64,000 nt of DNA from Chloroflexota bacterium. Lineage in GTDB: Bacteria > Chloroflexota > Anaerolineae > Anaerolineales > Villigracilaceae. The position numbers and the translations under genes are program-made. The stretch is from assembly GCA_016213105.1 (NCBI GenBank), contig JACRBN010000019.1:271350-335349 (forward strand). The letters are read 5' to 3'. Each line of letters starts with the position of its first letter. The first letter of the stretch is position 1. The notes under the pieces are model-generated. The model did not search any database. It had not been told where the DNA came from and was given only the letters and a program-made list of their open reading frames with translations. Shown piece after piece: positions 15,834 through 24,952 of this stretch.

Positions 15834-17525
15834 ATGAAACAATCCCTGCTGCGCGCCCGTTACTGGCGCATTGTCGCATTCTTCGCCTGGGTCACCCTGG
15901 GCTTTATCTACTGGGAGTTGATCCTGCCGCGCATCTTTCTGCGCGGGTTGACCCGCCGCACCCGCTCGAAGCGCATGAAGGGGATCGCGGTGCGTTTCCG
16001 CGCGCTGGCCATCCGCATGGGCGGGGTCATGATCAAGGTTGGGCAGTTCCTCTCCTCGCGGCTGGACGTCCTGCCGCCCGAGATCACCGAGGAATTGGCT
16101 GGCTTGCAGGATGAAGTCCCCGCCGAGGACTTTGCCGCCATCCGTGCCAAGGCCGAGGCCGAGCTGGGTTCCCGCCTCGACCTGAAATTTGCCGCCTTCG
16201 ACGAGACGCCCCTGGCTGCCGCCTCGCTGGGACAAGTCCACCGCGCCCAGCTCCTGCCGGCGGATGCCGAGCGCATCGGCTTCGGGAACGTGGTGGTCAA
16301 GATCCAGCGTCCGCACATTGAGCAGTTGGTGGAGGTCGACCTCTCCGCCCTGCGGCGGGTGGGCGGCTGGCTGGAGAAGTACCGCCCCGTGCGCGAGCGC
16401 GCCGACGTGCGCGCCCTGGTCGAGGAATTCTCCGCCACCGTCCGCGAGGAGTTGGATTACCTGGCCGAGGGCAGCAACGCCGAGACCTTCGCCGAAAATT
16501 TCGCGGACGATGAAAACGTCCACGTGCCGCGCGTGGTGTGGAGTCACTGCACGGGGCGCGTCCTCACGCTCGAAGACGTCTTCGCCATCAAGATCACCGA
16601 CTACGACGCCATCACCGCAGCAGGCATCGAGCGGGGCGAAGTGGCGAATCGACTGTTGTCCACCTACCTCAAGCAGATCTTCGAAGACGGATTTTTCCAC
16701 GCCGACCCGCATCCCGGCAACCTGTTCGTCACCCCGCTCGAAAAGGATGCGGACGGAAAGCTCGCCTGGAAGCTGACCTTCGTGGATTTCGGCATGGTCG
16801 GACGCATGCCCGAGCATCTGCGCGAAGGCCTGCGCGAGTTGATCATCGCCGTCGGTACGCGTGACGCCGTACGCACGGTCAAGGCCTACAAGCTGCTGGA
16901 TGTCCTGCTGCCCAGCGCCGACTTGAAGTTGATCGAGATGGCCGAGGCCCAGCTCTTCGACCGCTTCTGGGGCATGAGCATGAGTGAGCTGCGCTCGATC
17001 AATCACGCCGAGATGATGCAGTTCGCCTTGCAGTTCCGCGAGCTGATGTACAACATGCCCTTCCAACTGCCCGAGAATTTGCTGCTGCTTGGAAGAACGG
17101 TCGCCATTTTGAGCGGCATGTGTACGGGCCTGAATCCCGACTTCAACCTGTGGGAGCAGATCGGCCCCTACGCGGGCAAGCTGGTCTCGGATGAAAAGGA
17201 AGGCACTTCCACCTTCGACACCATCCTGAATGAAGCGGGCAACCTGTTCAAGCTGCTGTTGGCCCTACCTGGTCGCGCCGACCGCGTGTTGACCCTGGTG
17301 GAGCGCGGCGAATTGAACGTGCAGATGCCGCTGGTCAACCGTCAGATCGCGTACGTGGAGCGGGCGATTAACCGCCTGACGGGCGGGTTGATCTTCGTCG
17401 GTTTGCTGCTGGCGGGAGTGGTTCTGTATCCCTCGAATGAGATGCTGGCGTATATCCTGATGGGTGGCGCGGGGCTGGACTTGCTCTATACCCTCTTCTT
17501 CATCCGCCGCAGGAGGATCATATAG
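15834..17525 (+). CDS. ABC1/UbiB-family atypical kinase
   Basis: The product has 563 residues. Family signatures are visible: the KxGQ motif in IKVGQFLSSR, the Ala-rich loop PLAAASLGQVHRA that replaces the glycine loop, a VVVKIQRP lysine, HADPHPGN (catalytic region) and VDFGMVG (metal-binding DFG). Two C-terminal transmembrane helices (about residues 505-525 and 533-552) and one near the N-terminus anchor it. UbiB proteins are ATPases that support quinone or other lipid metabolism; the exact role here is unknown. GGAGG lies 3 bases before the ATG. Confidence 0.87.
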   Translation: MKQSLLRARYWRIVAFFAWVTLGFIYWELILPRIFLRGLTRRTRSKRMKGIAVRFRALAIRMGGVMIKVGQFLSSRLDVLPPEITEELAGLQDEVPAEDFAAIRAKAEAELGSRLDLKFAAFDETPLAAASLGQVHRAQLLPADAERIGFGNVVVKIQRPHIEQLVEVDLSALRRVGGWLEKYRPVRERADVRALVEEFSATVREELDYLAEGSNAETFAENFADDENVHVPRVVWSHCTGRVLTLEDVFAIKITDYDAITAAGIERGEVANRLLSTYLKQIFEDGFFHADPHPGNLFVTPLEKDADGKLAWKLTFVDFGMVGRMPEHLREGLRELIIAVGTRDAVRTVKAYKLLDVLLPSADLKLIEMAEAQLFDRFWGMSMSELRSINHAEMMQFALQFRELMYNMPFQLPENLLLLGRTVAILSGMCTGLNPDFNLWEQIGPYAGKLVSDEKEGTSTFDTILNEAGNLFKLLLALPGRADRVLTLVERGELNVQMPLVNRQIAYVERAINRLTGGLIFVGLLLAGVVLYPSNEMLAYILMGGAGLDLLYTLFFIRRRRII

Positions 17526-17560
17526 TTCCTTCGCCCCGCCTGCACTGGGCCGCAGACACA

Positions 17561-17668
17561 CGTGAGCGGAGCTACGTTAGCGGCGCAGTCGAAGGGCAAA
17601 TTACCTGAGATTTATGCGTTTCGACTGCACTCGCCTGACGGCTCGCTCCGCTCAACGCGAACAAATAG
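17561..17668. repeat. Inverted pair of family A repeats
   Basis: GTGAGCGGAGC...GCGCAGTCGAAGGGC is followed by the inverse TTCGACTGCACTCGC...GCTCCGCTCAACGCG. Confidence 0.65.
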
Positions 17669-17669
17669 G

Positions 17670-17703
17670 TTAAAAGCAAACCGCCCCGTCATCGACGGGG
17701 CGG
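17670..17703 (-). terminator. Rho-independent terminator of the small helical protein gene
   Basis: On the minus strand a 10-bp stem CCGCCCCGTC/GACGGGGCGG with a 3-base loop is followed by TTTGCTTTT. Confidence 0.8.
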
Positions 17704-17710
17704 TGGTCTT

Positions 17711-17938
17711 CTATGCGGTCTTTTGTTTTTCCGTGTGTTCGAGCGCGGAGTCGATCATGCTGCGGAAGGCCAGCAGCATCTCCTTGCGGGCATTGCGCCT
17801 GTGCTCCAGGACGCCTGGCGGCAGCAGCGCTTCGAAGCCCTTGCGCATCTCATCACGCGCGGCGCGCAGGTGTTCGCGCGCTTCGGACGGAATTTGTTCT
17901 TCGTACGACTTGCGGGTGCGGGAGGTTTTCTCGGCCAT
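17711..17938 (-). CDS. Small charged helical protein, unknown function
   Basis: The product has 75 residues, is rich in Arg, Glu and Ala and is predicted to be almost entirely helical (for example SEAREHLRAARDEMRKGF and EHRRNARKEMLLAF). It has its own ribosome site (AAGGAG, 6 bases before the ATG) and terminator, so it is a genuine single-gene unit. I do not recognise a family; the two REHLRAARDEMRKG/EHRRNARKEMLLA segments look like a helical duplication. Confidence 0.65.
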   Translation of the reverse strand: MAEKTSRTRKSYEEQIPSEAREHLRAARDEMRKGFEALLPPGVLEHRRNARKEMLLAFRSMIDSALEHTEKQKTA

Positions 17939-17999
17939 ATTTTGCTCCTTGTTTCTGACCTCATTATAGCGCACCGCCGCCCGAACTGCAAACCGTCCT

Positions 18000-18062
18000 G
18001 GAGTCCAACGTCTCCTGACGTTGGCGCGAACGCTCCAAAGTCTGGAGACTTTGGACTCCAGA
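18000..18062. repeat. Dispersed palindromic repeat family D (TGGAGTCCAA...TTGGACTCCA)
   Basis: TGGAGTCCAACGTCTCCTGA and AAAGTCTGGAGACTTTGGAC form nested hairpins; relatives occur at 22147 and 63836. Confidence 0.65.
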
Positions 18063-18155
18063 TTCATTGAAGCGTAACTTAGAACATCCATTCGGGTTAT
18101 GATATTCAACGAGATTGGCGTTTGCCAATCCTTTTTATTGCCAAAGGAGGCTGAA

Positions 18156-18581
18156 ATGGATTTTAGCAGTATCAACTGGTTGGCTGTCATCGCCTGTGTC
18201 GTGGTCAGCGTGATCAGCGGCTCGCTCTGGTACAACCCCAAAACGTTCTTCCCCATCTGGTGGAAGGGCATCGGCAAACCCGAAGGTTCCCAACCTGGTA
18301 TGGAAAACATGGGCATGACCTGGGGCCTGACCGTGCTTTCGTCCCTGGTGCAGGCCGTGTTCATGGCATTGTTTGTCACGGCCATGGGCAGCATGACGGG
18401 CGGCGCGACGCTGGTTTCGGGCGCGACGGCTGGCTTCATGCTCTGGCTGGGATTCGTCGCCCCCACCTATATGGTCAACAAATTATTCGCGGGCCACGGC
18501 CTGAAAGTCTGGGCCATCGAAGTTGGCAATCACCTGGTCAACTTCGTGCTCTTCGGAGCCATCCTGGGCGCGTGGCATTAA
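18156..18581 (+). CDS. DUF1761 membrane protein
   Basis: The product has 141 residues and four hydrophobic helices (about 8-24, 54-75, 82-106, 118-137). The early SGSLWYNPKTFFPIWWKGIG matches the W-Y-x-x-x-x-F-x-x-x-W pattern of DUF1761. The function is unknown. AAAGGAGG precedes the ATG, and a terminator follows within 25 bases, so it is a single-gene unit. Confidence 0.82.
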   Translation: MDFSSINWLAVIACVVVSVISGSLWYNPKTFFPIWWKGIGKPEGSQPGMENMGMTWGLTVLSSLVQAVFMALFVTAMGSMTGGATLVSGATAGFMLWLGFVAPTYMVNKLFAGHGLKVWAIEVGNHLVNFVLFGAILGAWH

Positions 18582-18604
18582 GCCTCAACACAAAGTAAAA
18601 TAGG

Positions 18605-18634
18605 CGGACGGCGCAAGCCGTCCGTTTATTTGTT
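18605..18634 (+). terminator. Rho-independent terminator after DUF1761 gene
   Basis: CGGACGGC, loop GCAA, GCCGTCCG, then TTTATTTGTT. It overlaps the region just upstream of the next gene's ribosome site. Confidence 0.8.
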
Positions 18635-18646
18635 AAGGAGAGAGAA

Positions 18647-19006
18647 ATGACCTACGATGACGCGCAAGCCTGGCACGCTGCCGAAGAGTTCGGCATGACG
18701 ATTTACTATGTCTTTCTATTGAAGAAGGGTCCCACTTGGACTCCCGATGCCACGCCCGAGGTTGAAGCCTTGCAGGCCGAACACCTGGCCAACCTGCGCC
18801 GCCTGGGCGAGGAAGGCAAGCTGGTCCTGAATGGCCCGCTGCTGGATTCGTTCCAACTCAGCGGCGAGATCCGCGGCATCGGCGTGCTCAAGGCCAAGTC
18901 CCTGGCCGAGGCGCAGGCATGGATCAGCACCGACCCGATGGTCAAGGTCGGTCGTCTTATTTTCGAACTACACACCTGGATGGTGGGCAAAGGAGTATTG
19001 CCATGA
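18647..19006 (+). CDS. YciI-family protein
   Basis: The product has 119 residues with the YCII pattern: YYVFLLKKGPTW at the start, EHLANLRRLGEEGKLVLNGPL in the middle (the conserved His lies in AEHLANL) and AEAQAWISTDPMVKVG near the end. YciI proteins are small ferredoxin-like-fold dimers with possible dehydrochlorinase or hydrolase activity; the substrate is unknown. AAGGAGAG precedes the ATG. It overlaps the GNAT gene by 4 bases, so both are co-translated. Confidence 0.8.
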   Translation: MTYDDAQAWHAAEEFGMTIYYVFLLKKGPTWTPDATPEVEALQAEHLANLRRLGEEGKLVLNGPLLDSFQLSGEIRGIGVLKAKSLAEAQAWISTDPMVKVGRLIFELHTWMVGKGVLP

Positions 19007-19458
19007 CACTTCACATCCGTTTTTACCGCGCCGACGATTTCGGCCCCGTCACACGCCTGTGGCGGCGCGCCCGCGAGGTTGCCACACCCGAACTGACCGC
19101 CCGCATGGGCTATTCCTTCGCGATGGATCAGGCCCATTTTTCCGGGCACATCGTGGCCTCCTGTGACCTGTGGGTGGTCGAGAAGGACGGCGTGGTTGTG
19201 GCCTTCATGGGCATCAAGAAGGACTTCATCGATTACCTGTACGTCGATCCCGACCATCACCGCCAGGGCATCGGGCAGTTCCTGCTCGAGCACGCCCGTG
19301 ACCTGTCGCACGATCATCTGTGGCTGTACACCCACGTTGCCAACCACATGGCGCGCGCCTTCTACGAGAAGAACGGCTTCGTGGCCGAAAAGTTCGGCCT
19401 CAGCCCCGCGCCCGAAAACGAACCCGACGTGGAATATCACTGGCACCATTCGTCCTGA
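19003..19458 (+). CDS. GNAT-family N-acetyltransferase
   Basis: The product has 151 residues. Motif A, the acetyl-CoA pyrophosphate-binding loop, is HHRQGIGQFLLEHA (about 82-95), preceded by the strand DYLYVDPD; AFYEKNGFVAE is motif B. This is a complete single GNAT domain. The substrate is unknown. The start overlaps the yciI-like stop (ATGA). Confidence 0.85.
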   Translation: MTLHIRFYRADDFGPVTRLWRRAREVATPELTARMGYSFAMDQAHFSGHIVASCDLWVVEKDGVVVAFMGIKKDFIDYLYVDPDHHRQGIGQFLLEHARDLSHDHLWLYTHVANHMARAFYEKNGFVAEKFGLSPAPENEPDVEYHWHHSS

Positions 19459-19465
19459 TGATCTT

Positions 19466-19513
19466 CGCGCTGAGCGGAGTGAGGACATGCTCTTGTCCGA
19501 ACGAAGCCGAAGC
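19466..19513. repeat. Dispersed repeat family A, degenerate
   Basis: CGCGCTGAGCGGAGTGAGGA...GAAGCCGAAGCGC between the GNAT gene and alr. Confidence 0.5.
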
Positions 19514-19542
19514 GCATCAATCTGGTAAAGGTCAAACCTCCC

Positions 19543-20637
19543 ATGCGCCCCACCTATCTTGAAGTCAACCTTACCCAGCTTCAGCGCAATCTTGAAGCCA
19601 TCCGCGCGCACGTGGCGCCCGCCAAAGTGCTGGCCGTGGTCAAGGCCAACGCCTACGGCCACGGCGTGGATGGCGTGGCCCCCTTCCTCGAACCGTTTGC
19701 CGACTACCTCGGCGTGGCGCTGGTGGAGGAGGGCATTCACCTGCGCGAACTGGGGATTACCAAACCGATCCTGGTGATGGGCGGGACTCTGGCCGACCAG
19801 CTGCCCGCCTTCCTCGAACATGACCTGACCCTGACCGCTTCGTCCCTGGACCTGTTGCTGGCCGCCGACCGATTGGCCGAATCCACGGGGAAGTGTCTGC
19901 GCGCCCACCTGAAGATCGACACGGGCATGGAACGCGTGGGCGTGCGCGACACGGAAGCGGAGCCATTCATAGAGAAATCAATTGCGTGTAGTCACTTGAG
20001 CGTGGAGGGGATTTATACGCATTTGGCCAACTCCGAGATGCCCGATCTGGTCCACGCCCGCCTGCAATTGGAGCGCTTCCAGGGTGTGCTGGCGTTGTAC
20101 GACAAACTGGGCGCGCCGCCGCCCATCTGTCACCTGTGCAACTCGGGCGGCATCCTGCAATTGCCCGAGGGACACCTCGACATGGTGCGGCCCGGCATCA
20201 TGCTCTACGGCTATTATCCCGGTGGGGACGTGCAGCGCACGGTGGAGATCCAGCCCGCGCTGACCTGGCGCTCGCAGGTGGTCTATTCCAAGATCACTCC
20301 GCCCGGGCGGCCGGTCAGCTATGGGTCGTTGTGGCAGGCCGAAGCCCCGACCCGCATTGTCACCGTTCCATGCGGCTATGCGGATGGCTACTTTCGCCGC
20401 ATGACGAACCAGGCGCGGGTCGTCATCCGCGGCAAATCCTACCCGCAGGTGGGGCGCATCTGCATGGACCAGTTCATGGTCGACGTGGGCGCGGACGAGG
20501 TGCAGGTCGGCGACGAGGTCATCCTGCTGGGGCAGGGCATATCCGCCGACGACCTTGCGCTGTGGGCCGGCACGAACAATTACGAGCCGCTGACCAACAT
20601 CAGCGCGCGCGTGCCGCGTGTGTACGTGAGCGGGTAG
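19543..20637 (+). CDS. alr: Alanine racemase
   Basis: The product has 364 residues, the standard length. Lys34 in VVKANAYGHG is the PLP-binding lysine and Tyr260 in SYGSLW is the second catalytic base; MDQFMVDVG is the conserved C-terminal domain signature. The enzyme interconverts L- and D-alanine for peptidoglycan synthesis. lspA and rluD follow closely on the same strand. Confidence 0.93.
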   Translation: MRPTYLEVNLTQLQRNLEAIRAHVAPAKVLAVVKANAYGHGVDGVAPFLEPFADYLGVALVEEGIHLRELGITKPILVMGGTLADQLPAFLEHDLTLTASSLDLLLAADRLAESTGKCLRAHLKIDTGMERVGVRDTEAEPFIEKSIACSHLSVEGIYTHLANSEMPDLVHARLQLERFQGVLALYDKLGAPPPICHLCNSGGILQLPEGHLDMVRPGIMLYGYYPGGDVQRTVEIQPALTWRSQVVYSKITPPGRPVSYGSLWQAEAPTRIVTVPCGYADGYFRRMTNQARVVIRGKSYPQVGRICMDQFMVDVGADEVQVGDEVILLGQGISADDLALWAGTNNYEPLTNISARVPRVYVSG

Positions 20638-20675
20638 AGTACAATAGTCAGGCGATTCCAAACTAGAGGTGTTTC

Positions 20676-21221
20676 TTGAAGCGATTGACGCGAGATTATT
20701 TGGTTCTGGCGCTGGTGGTGAGTGTGATCGTGGCGCTCGACCAGTGGACGAAATGGCTGGTGCGCACGAATATTCCCTATGCAGGCTCCTGGCTCCCGAC
20801 GGGCTGGGAATGGCTCGAACCGTATGCGCGCATTGTGCATTGGTACAACAGCGGCGCGGCCTTTGGCATGTTCCAGCAGGGCGGCGGGGTGTTTGCCATC
20901 CTGGCAGTGATCGTGGTGATTGCCATCATTTATTATTTCCCGCGCGTGGAGGATGACGACTGGCCCCTGCGCCTGGCGATGGGCATGCAGCTGGCGGGCG
21001 CGCTCGGCAACCTGATCGACCGCCTGATCCTGGATGGCAAGGTGACGGATTTCATTTCGGTATGGACTTTCCCCGTGTTCAACGTGGCCGATGCCTCCAT
21101 TACAATGGGGGTGGTGGTGCTGGTGCTGGGTGTGTGGTGGAAGGAACGCCACGATAAGAAGATGGCGGCGCAGACCGTCAGTCCACCCGTGGAAGAACAG
21201 ATTGGTGAACCCCGTGAGTGA
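20676..21221 (+). CDS. lspA: Lipoprotein signal peptidase (signal peptidase II)
   Basis: The product has 181 residues with four transmembrane helices (about 8-25, 70-88, 98-114 and 136-154). The catalytic aspartates are Asp115 in GNLIDR and Asp139 in FNVADA. It cleaves lipoprotein signal peptides at the lipobox, consistent with the several lipoprotein genes in this window. The start is TTG at 20676 with AGAGGT upstream; TACAAT (20640-20645) may be its own -10 box. The last codons overlap the start of rluD. Confidence 0.92.
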   Translation: MKRLTRDYLVLALVVSVIVALDQWTKWLVRTNIPYAGSWLPTGWEWLEPYARIVHWYNSGAAFGMFQQGGGVFAILAVIVVIAIIYYFPRVEDDDWPLRLAMGMQLAGALGNLIDRLILDGKVTDFISVWTFPVFNVADASITMGVVVLVLGVWWKERHDKKMAAQTVSPPVEEQIGEPRE

Positions 21222-22137
21222 TCAGGTTTTTGTTTATACGTTCGACAGGGAAACGGCAGAGCGGCTCGACAAGTTTTTGGTCGGCTGCCTGCCTGATTTT
21301 TCGCGCGCCCGTTTGCAGGGCCTGATCCAGGAAGGCTTTGTGCTGGTGAATGGCCTGCCTGCCAAAAAGTCGGGGCAGATGATCGAGGCGGGGATGCAGA
21401 TCGATGTGCGCATCCCCCCGCCCCTCCCCACCGGACTGGTGGCCGAGGAGATTCCGCTCGACATCATTTTCGAGAATGACGACCTGATGGTCGTGAACAA
21501 GCCTGCGGGCATGGTCGTGCATCCCGCCGCGGGACACAGTTCGGGAACGCTGGTCAATGCCGTGCTGGGATACGATCCCGAGTTCGGCGAGATCAGCGGT
21601 GAGGAACGCCCGGGCGTCGTCCACCGCCTGGACAAGGAAACCTCGGGCCTGATCGTGATGGCCAAGAACGATGCCGCCCACCGCTGGCTGCAGGATCAAT
21701 TCCGCCTGCGCAAGGTGGAGAAGACCTATCTGGCCCTGGTGGACGGCGCTCCGCCCACACCGACCGGCCGCGTGGAAGCCTCGATTGGCCGCGACCCGAG
21801 TCACCGCAAGCGCATGGCTGTCCAGCCGCCCGGCAAGGGACGCGAGGCGGTCAGCGAGTACAAGACCCTCGAATCGTTCAAGTCGACCACACTGCTCGAA
21901 TTCCACCCATTGACGGGACGCACGCACCAGATCCGCCTGCATTGCGCGTTTCTGGAATGTCCCATCGTGGGCGATAAGATCTATGGCCGCAAGAGCCAGT
22001 CCGTGGAGTTGGACCGCCACTTCCTGCATGCGGCCCGCCTGAAGATCACCCTGCCCGGCGAGAAGAAACCCCGCCTGTTCGAAGCGCCGCTGCCCGATGA
22101 GTTGCAGGCGGTGCTGGATGAGTTAAGAAACAAGTAA
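21205..22137 (+). CDS. rluD: RluD-type 23S rRNA pseudouridine synthase
   Basis: The product has about 310 residues. An S4-like RNA-binding domain (RLDKFLVG...SRARLQGLIQEGFVLVNG) is followed by the catalytic domain with GVVHRLDKETSGLIVMAK; the Asp in HRLD is the catalytic residue. LTGRTHQIRLH is the last conserved motif. GTG at 21205 is preferred because GGAAG lies 9 bases before it; another GTG at 21214 is possible. Either way it overlaps lspA, so translation is coupled. Confidence 0.88.
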   Translation: MNPVSDQVFVYTFDRETAERLDKFLVGCLPDFSRARLQGLIQEGFVLVNGLPAKKSGQMIEAGMQIDVRIPPPLPTGLVAEEIPLDIIFENDDLMVVNKPAGMVVHPAAGHSSGTLVNAVLGYDPEFGEISGEERPGVVHRLDKETSGLIVMAKNDAAHRWLQDQFRLRKVEKTYLALVDGAPPTPTGRVEASIGRDPSHRKRMAVQPPGKGREAVSEYKTLESFKSTTLLEFHPLTGRTHQIRLHCAFLECPIVGDKIYGRKSQSVELDRHFLHAARLKITLPGEKKPRLFEAPLPDELQAVLDELRNK

Positions 22138-22146
22138 CCCTGCGAT

Positions 22147-22320
22147 CCTGGAGTCGAAAGTCTCCCGACTTTCGATACGCTCAAAAGTCTGGAGACTTTT
22201 GAGTCCAAATCAAGTGACCCTGGAGTCGAAAATCTCGTGACCTTCGCTACGCTCAAGCCGCTGGATTTGCAAATCCAGCGGGAGCCTTGGCTCGCGGCGG
22301 ATTTGGTATCCGCCGCATGA
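22147..22320. repeat. Cluster of family D palindromic repeats
   Basis: Two copies of CTGGAGTCGAAA...TCTC and nested hairpins such as CTGGATTTGCAAATCCAG and ATCCGCCGC/GCGGCGGAT. They fill the gap before the threonine aldolase gene. Confidence 0.6.
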
Positions 22321-22346
22321 GAGTCCAACCTAAAAAGGAAGTTTTC

Positions 22347-23384
22347 ATGGAATTCATTGACCTGCGTTCCGATACCGTCACCCAGCCCACGCCCGAGATG
22401 CGTGCGGCCATGGCCAGCGCCCAGGTGGGCGACGATGTTTTCGAAGATGATCCCACCGTCAACCGCTTGCAGGAGATGGCCGCGGCCATGCTCGGCAAGG
22501 AGGCGGCGCTCTTTGTCGCTTCGGGCACGATGGGCAACCTGCTGGCGCTGCTGACCCACTGTCAGCGCGGGGATGAGACCATCGTCGGCGACCAGTCGCA
22601 CATCTACCTCAACGAGGCGGGTGGGATGTCGGCGTTGGGCGGGATTCATCCGCACCCGGTCAGGAATCAAGCCGACGGCACGCTGGCCCTGGAGGACATC
22701 CGCGCCGCGATTCAAATGGAGGATGTGCATCACACCATCACGCGCCTGGTCTGCATCGAAAATACCCAGAACATCTGTGGCGGCGTCCCGCTGACCGTTG
22801 ACTATACCCGCCAGGTCGGCGAGCTGGCGCACGCCAACGGCCTGTCCCTGCACGTCGACGGGGCGCGGCTGTTCAATGCGGCGGTGGCGCAAAACGTCTC
22901 GGCGCAGGAATTGGTCGCGCCGGCGGATTCGGTCATGTTTTGTCTGAGCAAGGGATTGGCTGCGCCCGTCGGGTCCATGCTGGTGGGCACGGCGAAGTTC
23001 ATCAAGCGCGCGCGTCACCTGCGCAAAATGGTCGGCGGCGGGATGCGCCAGGTGGGCGTCCTTGCGGCGGCGGGCATTGTCTCACTCGAGTCGATGATCG
23101 AGCGGCTGGATGAGGATCACGCGCGGGCGAAGCGTCTGGCCGAAGGGCTGAGTCAGGTCAAGGGCATTGTCATCGACAAGGGTTCCCCCCACACCAACAT
23201 GGTGTACTTCGATCTGGCGCAGGATGCCCCTCTGAACGCCGAGCAGATCATGAACAAACTCAAGGAGCGCGGCATTCTGGTCGGTCCCGAGAGCTACACC
23301 CGCTTCCGCCTGGTGACACATTGCTGGATCGACGATGCGGGCGTGGAGCGGACCGTGCAGGCGTTTGCGGACGCGCTGCGCTAA
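22347..23384 (+). CDS. ltaE: Low-specificity threonine aldolase, PLP-dependent
   Basis: The product has 345 residues. [19 protein letters not shown] at the N-terminus and [16 protein letters not shown] are typical of the family; the PLP lysine lies in [14 protein letters not shown], preceded by [11 protein letters not shown]. It cleaves L-threonine or L-allo-threonine to glycine and acetaldehyde. The reading frame extends upstream through repeats, but the ATG at 22347 (AAAAAGGAAG upstream) begins the conserved domain. Its TAA stop shares two bases with the TAG stop of the convergent GGDEF gene. Confidence 0.92.
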   Translation: MEFIDLRSDTVTQPTPEMRAAMASAQVGDDVFEDDPTVNRLQEMAAAMLGKEAALFVASGTMGNLLALLTHCQRGDETIVGDQSHIYLNEAGGMSALGGIHPHPVRNQADGTLALEDIRAAIQMEDVHHTITRLVCIENTQNICGGVPLTVDYTRQVGELAHANGLSLHVDGARLFNAAVAQNVSAQELVAPADSVMFCLSKGLAAPVGSMLVGTAKFIKRARHLRKMVGGGMRQVGVLAAAGIVSLESMIERLDEDHARAKRLAEGLSQVKGIVIDKGSPHTNMVYFDLAQDAPLNAEQIMNKLKERGILVGPESYTRFRLVTHCWIDDAGVERTVQAFADALR

Positions 23385-24952
23385 ACGCGCATTTTCTCCC
23401 AGTGTTCGGGGGCGGGTTCGATCTGGTTGCGGCCGCGTTCCTTGGCAATATACAGGCGGCGGTCGGCCAGGTCGACCAGTTTCATGATCTCGTCGGCTTC
23501 ATCGGGGAATTGGGCGATGCCCTGGCTGAGGGTGGGCGCAGGGATGTTCTTGTGGCCCGCGCTGCTGATCTTCAAGACCGCCATGCTTTCATGGATGCGC
23601 TGCGCCACGCGCTGGGCCTGTCCGCCATTGGCGCCCAGCAGGGTGATGGCAAATTCCTCGCCGCCCCAACGCCCAACGATGTCCGTATTCTTGATGTGGC
23701 TGCTGATCGTCCCGCATAACGCAGTCAGGATTTCGTCGCCCGCCAGGTGGCCGTAGGTATCGTTGTATTGCTTGAAATAATCCACATCCAGCATGATCAG
23801 GCTGAGGGGGCGTTTTTGGAGCTGGGCCTGCTCGGCGCAGGCTTTCAGTAAATTCAGGAAATGTCCATGGTTGAAGACACCCGTCAAACCATCCAGTTGG
23901 GATTGCTTTTCCACCTGGGCATGATGGAAGGTATTATCCAGCGCGAGCGCGGCATGTTGGGCCATGTTGTTCATCAGTTCCATGTCGCTGCGGTCGAAGG
24001 CATTGGGCTGGTAGGAGGCGAAGGCAATCACGCCCTTGACGTGGATGCCGTTGATCGGGACGCCCATCCACGAGAGGCTGGTCTTCTCCTTGCCGACGAT
24101 GACCTGGTCCACGCCGCTCAGGTCCAGGTTCCGCCGCAGGTCAGGCAGGAATAATTCCTTTTGGTTGCGCACCACCCAGCCCGAGAGGGTGCCCTCCATC
24201 TTGATCTTCACATCCCTGAAATATTCACCATCGTCATACAACAGACTCAGTCGGATCTCGTCCCCTTCCGCCAGGCCGAAGAAATAGCTGTCGGCGGGCA
24301 GCGCATTGGGAATGGTTTCATTCAACAGGTTGAGCACCTGCTCCGTTTCGAGGGAGGAGGTGATCTTGCGGCTGAATTCGTTGATGATCTTCAGGCGGTT
24401 GATATTGCGGGTGGTGAGCTTTTTGAACTGGTGGATGGCCTCGTTGGCCACGGCGGATACCAGCGTGGCGCCCAGCAGGCGCGGCCAGTGTGCGGGTTTG
24501 CCGATGTCTGGCAGGTTGAACAACACCAGGGTCAGGGTGATGCTGATCAGGATGAAATTGGCGGGTTTGCGGTCGGCGATGATCGAGGCGGTCAGGCACA
24601 ACAACACCATCAATCCGCCGAGATATGCGTCGACGGTCTTGGGTAAAAAACTCGCCGCGAGGATGGCTGCGCCCACCTCGACGACCGCGTAGGTCCAGAC
24701 CAGGGCGGGCTTCATCTGCCAGGTTGTGACCAGAGAAAAGTGAAAATAAGCCAGGGCCAGGCTGTTCCCGACGCAATAGGCCAGGAGAATGCCGTGCGAA
24801 AGTGAATTTATCGATGGGTTGGTCAGACCGTTATACAGCATGACCATCAGCAATAAAATGCTCGCCACCCCCGAGGGAATGACGGGGATCTGTTGTTCCT
24901 GGGGCGTGAATCCCAGGTTTTCCAGGCGCTCCTTGATGGGCCTATTTGGCAT
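23381..24952 (-). CDS. Membrane-anchored GAF-GGDEF diguanylate cyclase
   Basis: The product has 523 residues. Six or so transmembrane helices (about 27-160) are followed by a helix (residues 170-210), a GAF domain (about 215-355) and a GGDEF domain (about 360-515) with the active motif GRWGGEEFAITL. The DGVTG/HGHFLN region is intact, so it should make cyclic di-GMP from two GTP. The ATG at 24952 overlaps the end of the upstream HD-GYP gene by 11 bases. A synthase and a phosphodiesterase-type protein are thus made from one transcript. Confidence 0.87.
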   Translation of the reverse strand: MPNRPIKERLENLGFTPQEQQIPVIPSGVASILLLMVMLYNGLTNPSINSLSHGILLAYCVGNSLALAYFHFSLVTTWQMKPALVWTYAVVEVGAAILAASFLPKTVDAYLGGLMVLLCLTASIIADRKPANFILISITLTLVLFNLPDIGKPAHWPRLLGATLVSAVANEAIHQFKKLTTRNINRLKIINEFSRKITSSLETEQVLNLLNETIPNALPADSYFFGLAEGDEIRLSLLYDDGEYFRDVKIKMEGTLSGWVVRNQKELFLPDLRRNLDLSGVDQVIVGKEKTSLSWMGVPINGIHVKGVIAFASYQPNAFDRSDMELMNNMAQHAALALDNTFHHAQVEKQSQLDGLTGVFNHGHFLNLLKACAEQAQLQKRPLSLIMLDVDYFKQYNDTYGHLAGDEILTALCGTISSHIKNTDIVGRWGGEEFAITLLGANGGQAQRVAQRIHESMAVLKISSAGHKNIPAPTLSQGIAQFPDEADEIMKLVDLADRRLYIAKERGRNQIEPAPEHWEKMRV

